Below the pieces are notes generated by a model. The model was not told the origin of the DNA, searched no databases, and saw only the letters and a list, made by a program, of their open reading frames with translations. Of a stretch of DNA of 5,541 nucleotides, positions 5,040 to 5,541 are shown piece by piece. The stretch comes from Chloroflexota bacterium. GTDB lineage: Bacteria; Chloroflexota; Limnocylindria; QHBO01. Positions within the stretch are counted from its first letter, which is position 1; each line of letters starts with the position of its first letter. Made by a program: the position numbers and the translations under genes. Where the stretch lies: positions 1 through 5,541 of the forward strand of contig VBKA01000095.1 in the NCBI GenBank assembly GCA_005879815.1. The letters are read 5' to 3'.

Positions 5040-5294
5040 GTGCGAATCCTCGCTTCCGGTCGCTTCCTGCGGCGAGCGAAGAAGCTGAAGGAACCTCAAG
5101 CAACGATGCTTCGGGCGGCTCTACGTCGATTCGCCTCAGATCCGCGGGACGCTCTGTTACACGTCCACAACCTGAAGGGCGAACTGGAGAGCTACTGGGT
5201 GTTCAGCGTGGACGAGGATCTGCGAGTGCTTTTCCGATGGGAAGGCGAGAACGTGTTCCTCGTGAACATCGGCACGCACGACCAGGTCTACTGA
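5040..5294 (+). CDS. RelE/ParE-superfamily toxin (YafQ/RelE-like mRNA interferase)
   Basis: 84 residues, the usual size for the family. Visible are two basic N-terminal helices (RFLRRAKKLKEPQATMLRAA, about 8-27), a central LKGELESYWVFSVDEDLRVLFR, and the C-terminal strand NIGTHDQVY. The Arg residues at 62 and 66 and His80 occupy positions used for RNA binding and cleavage in RelE/YafQ-type ribosome-dependent ribonucleases, so catalytic residues appear intact. It is expected to cleave mRNA on the ribosome when freed from the antitoxin encoded just upstream. The start is GTG at 5040, one base after the antitoxin TGA (5036-5038). A good ribosome binding site, GAAAGG at 5029-5034, lies inside the antitoxin gene five bases before the GTG, so the two are translationally coupled. 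Assignment to the superfamily is firm; RelE versus YafQ versus ParE activity is not. Confidence 0.92.
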   Translation: MRILASGRFLRRAKKLKEPQATMLRAALRRFASDPRDALLHVHNLKGELESYWVFSVDEDLRVLFRWEGENVFLVNIGTHDQVY

Positions 5295-5305
5295 GGCAGC
5301 GCTCT

Positions 5306-5541
5306 CTATCGCCGGGTGCGCTCTCCCGGTAGCGCGGTCCAACGGCCACTGCGGTTGCCGATGCTCGCGCCGCTGACGACATGGCCAGGCCGGCTCGCGC
5401 GACCGTCGAACCGGCGTGGACGCTTCTGCGCCATTGGCGACGGCCGTGCCGCCTGACGACGGGGCATGCGACCGCCTCCGCCACCACCGGTGCGCAGGCG
5501 AATCGGCTCCGGACGGATGGAGGGGTCCGGCTCGAAGCCGG
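5306..5541 (-). other. Right-edge region without a recognised gene; one open frame runs off the window
   Basis: On the minus strand a frame is open from the right edge to TAG at 5306-5308 (77 codons). Its product is Arg/Pro/Gly-rich (for example RTGGGGGGRMPRRQ) with no domain I recognise. On the plus strand an ATG at 5381 is also open to the right edge (53 codons), without a ribosome binding site or family resemblance. In DNA this GC-rich, long chance frames are common, so neither is called as a gene. The minus-strand frame could be the 3' end of a gene that lies mostly outside. Confidence 0.2.
5311..5330 (+). terminator. Weak hairpin downstream of the toxin gene
   Basis: GCCGGG (5311-5316) can pair with CCCGGT (5325-5330), six pairs including one G-U, around an 8-base loop, 16 bp after the toxin stop. 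There is no T-run after it, so it is at best a weak or factor-assisted terminator. Confidence 0.25.

Noticed and set aside
5440..5500. Possible tRNA 3' end (CCGCCTCCGCCACCA-like string near 5473-5487)
   Set aside because: No GTTCRA T-loop precedes it and no matching 5' acceptor strand or anticodon arm is found upstream, so a tRNA is not supported.

Overview
The window is GC-rich throughout, uses GTG as well as ATG starts, and almost none of its gene starts has a Shine-Dalgarno sequence. Several starts instead have a -10-like hexamer at the spacing expected for leaderless transcripts. With the protein types present (actinobacterial/chloroflexotal-style membrane sensor modules, a PhnB-like VOC protein, DUF1801, small type II toxin-antitoxin genes), this suggests a chromosomal segment from Chloroflexota or Actinomycetota, probably environmental. 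The phylum cannot be settled from this sequence alone.

Layout. 1-1422 (+): the 3' part of a gene that enters from the left. It encodes the catalytic half of an aminoglycoside-phosphotransferase-like kinase, joined in frame to about six membrane helices. 1415-3148 (-): a membrane protein ending in a class III nucleotide cyclase domain, convergent with the first gene and overlapping its stop by 8 bp. 3149-3432: an intergenic stretch holding the C-terminal remnant of a PIN-domain (VapC-like) toxin on the minus strand. 3433-3822 (+): a DUF1801 protein. 3856-4242 (-): a VOC/glyoxalase-fold protein. 4243-4481: a non-coding stretch with a 133-bp imperfect inverted repeat enclosing a tandem array of 8-bp units, followed by a GC-rich hairpin. 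4482-4730 (+): a small Cys/His zinc-ribbon-like protein. 4763-5294 (+): a Phd/YefM antitoxin and RelE/YafQ-type toxin operon, with a promoter and a row of GTAC-cored operator-like repeats. 5295-5541: no recognised gene.

How the genes relate. Only the antitoxin-toxin pair is a clear operon. The rest are single genes in alternating orientation, so the window reads as an accessory mixture and not as one pathway. The points most worth following are the cyclase with a histidine-kinase-like sensory module and altered active-site residues, the kinase-membrane fusion, the inverted-repeat/octamer element, and the recurring leaderless-start signature. No complete new system is demonstrated.
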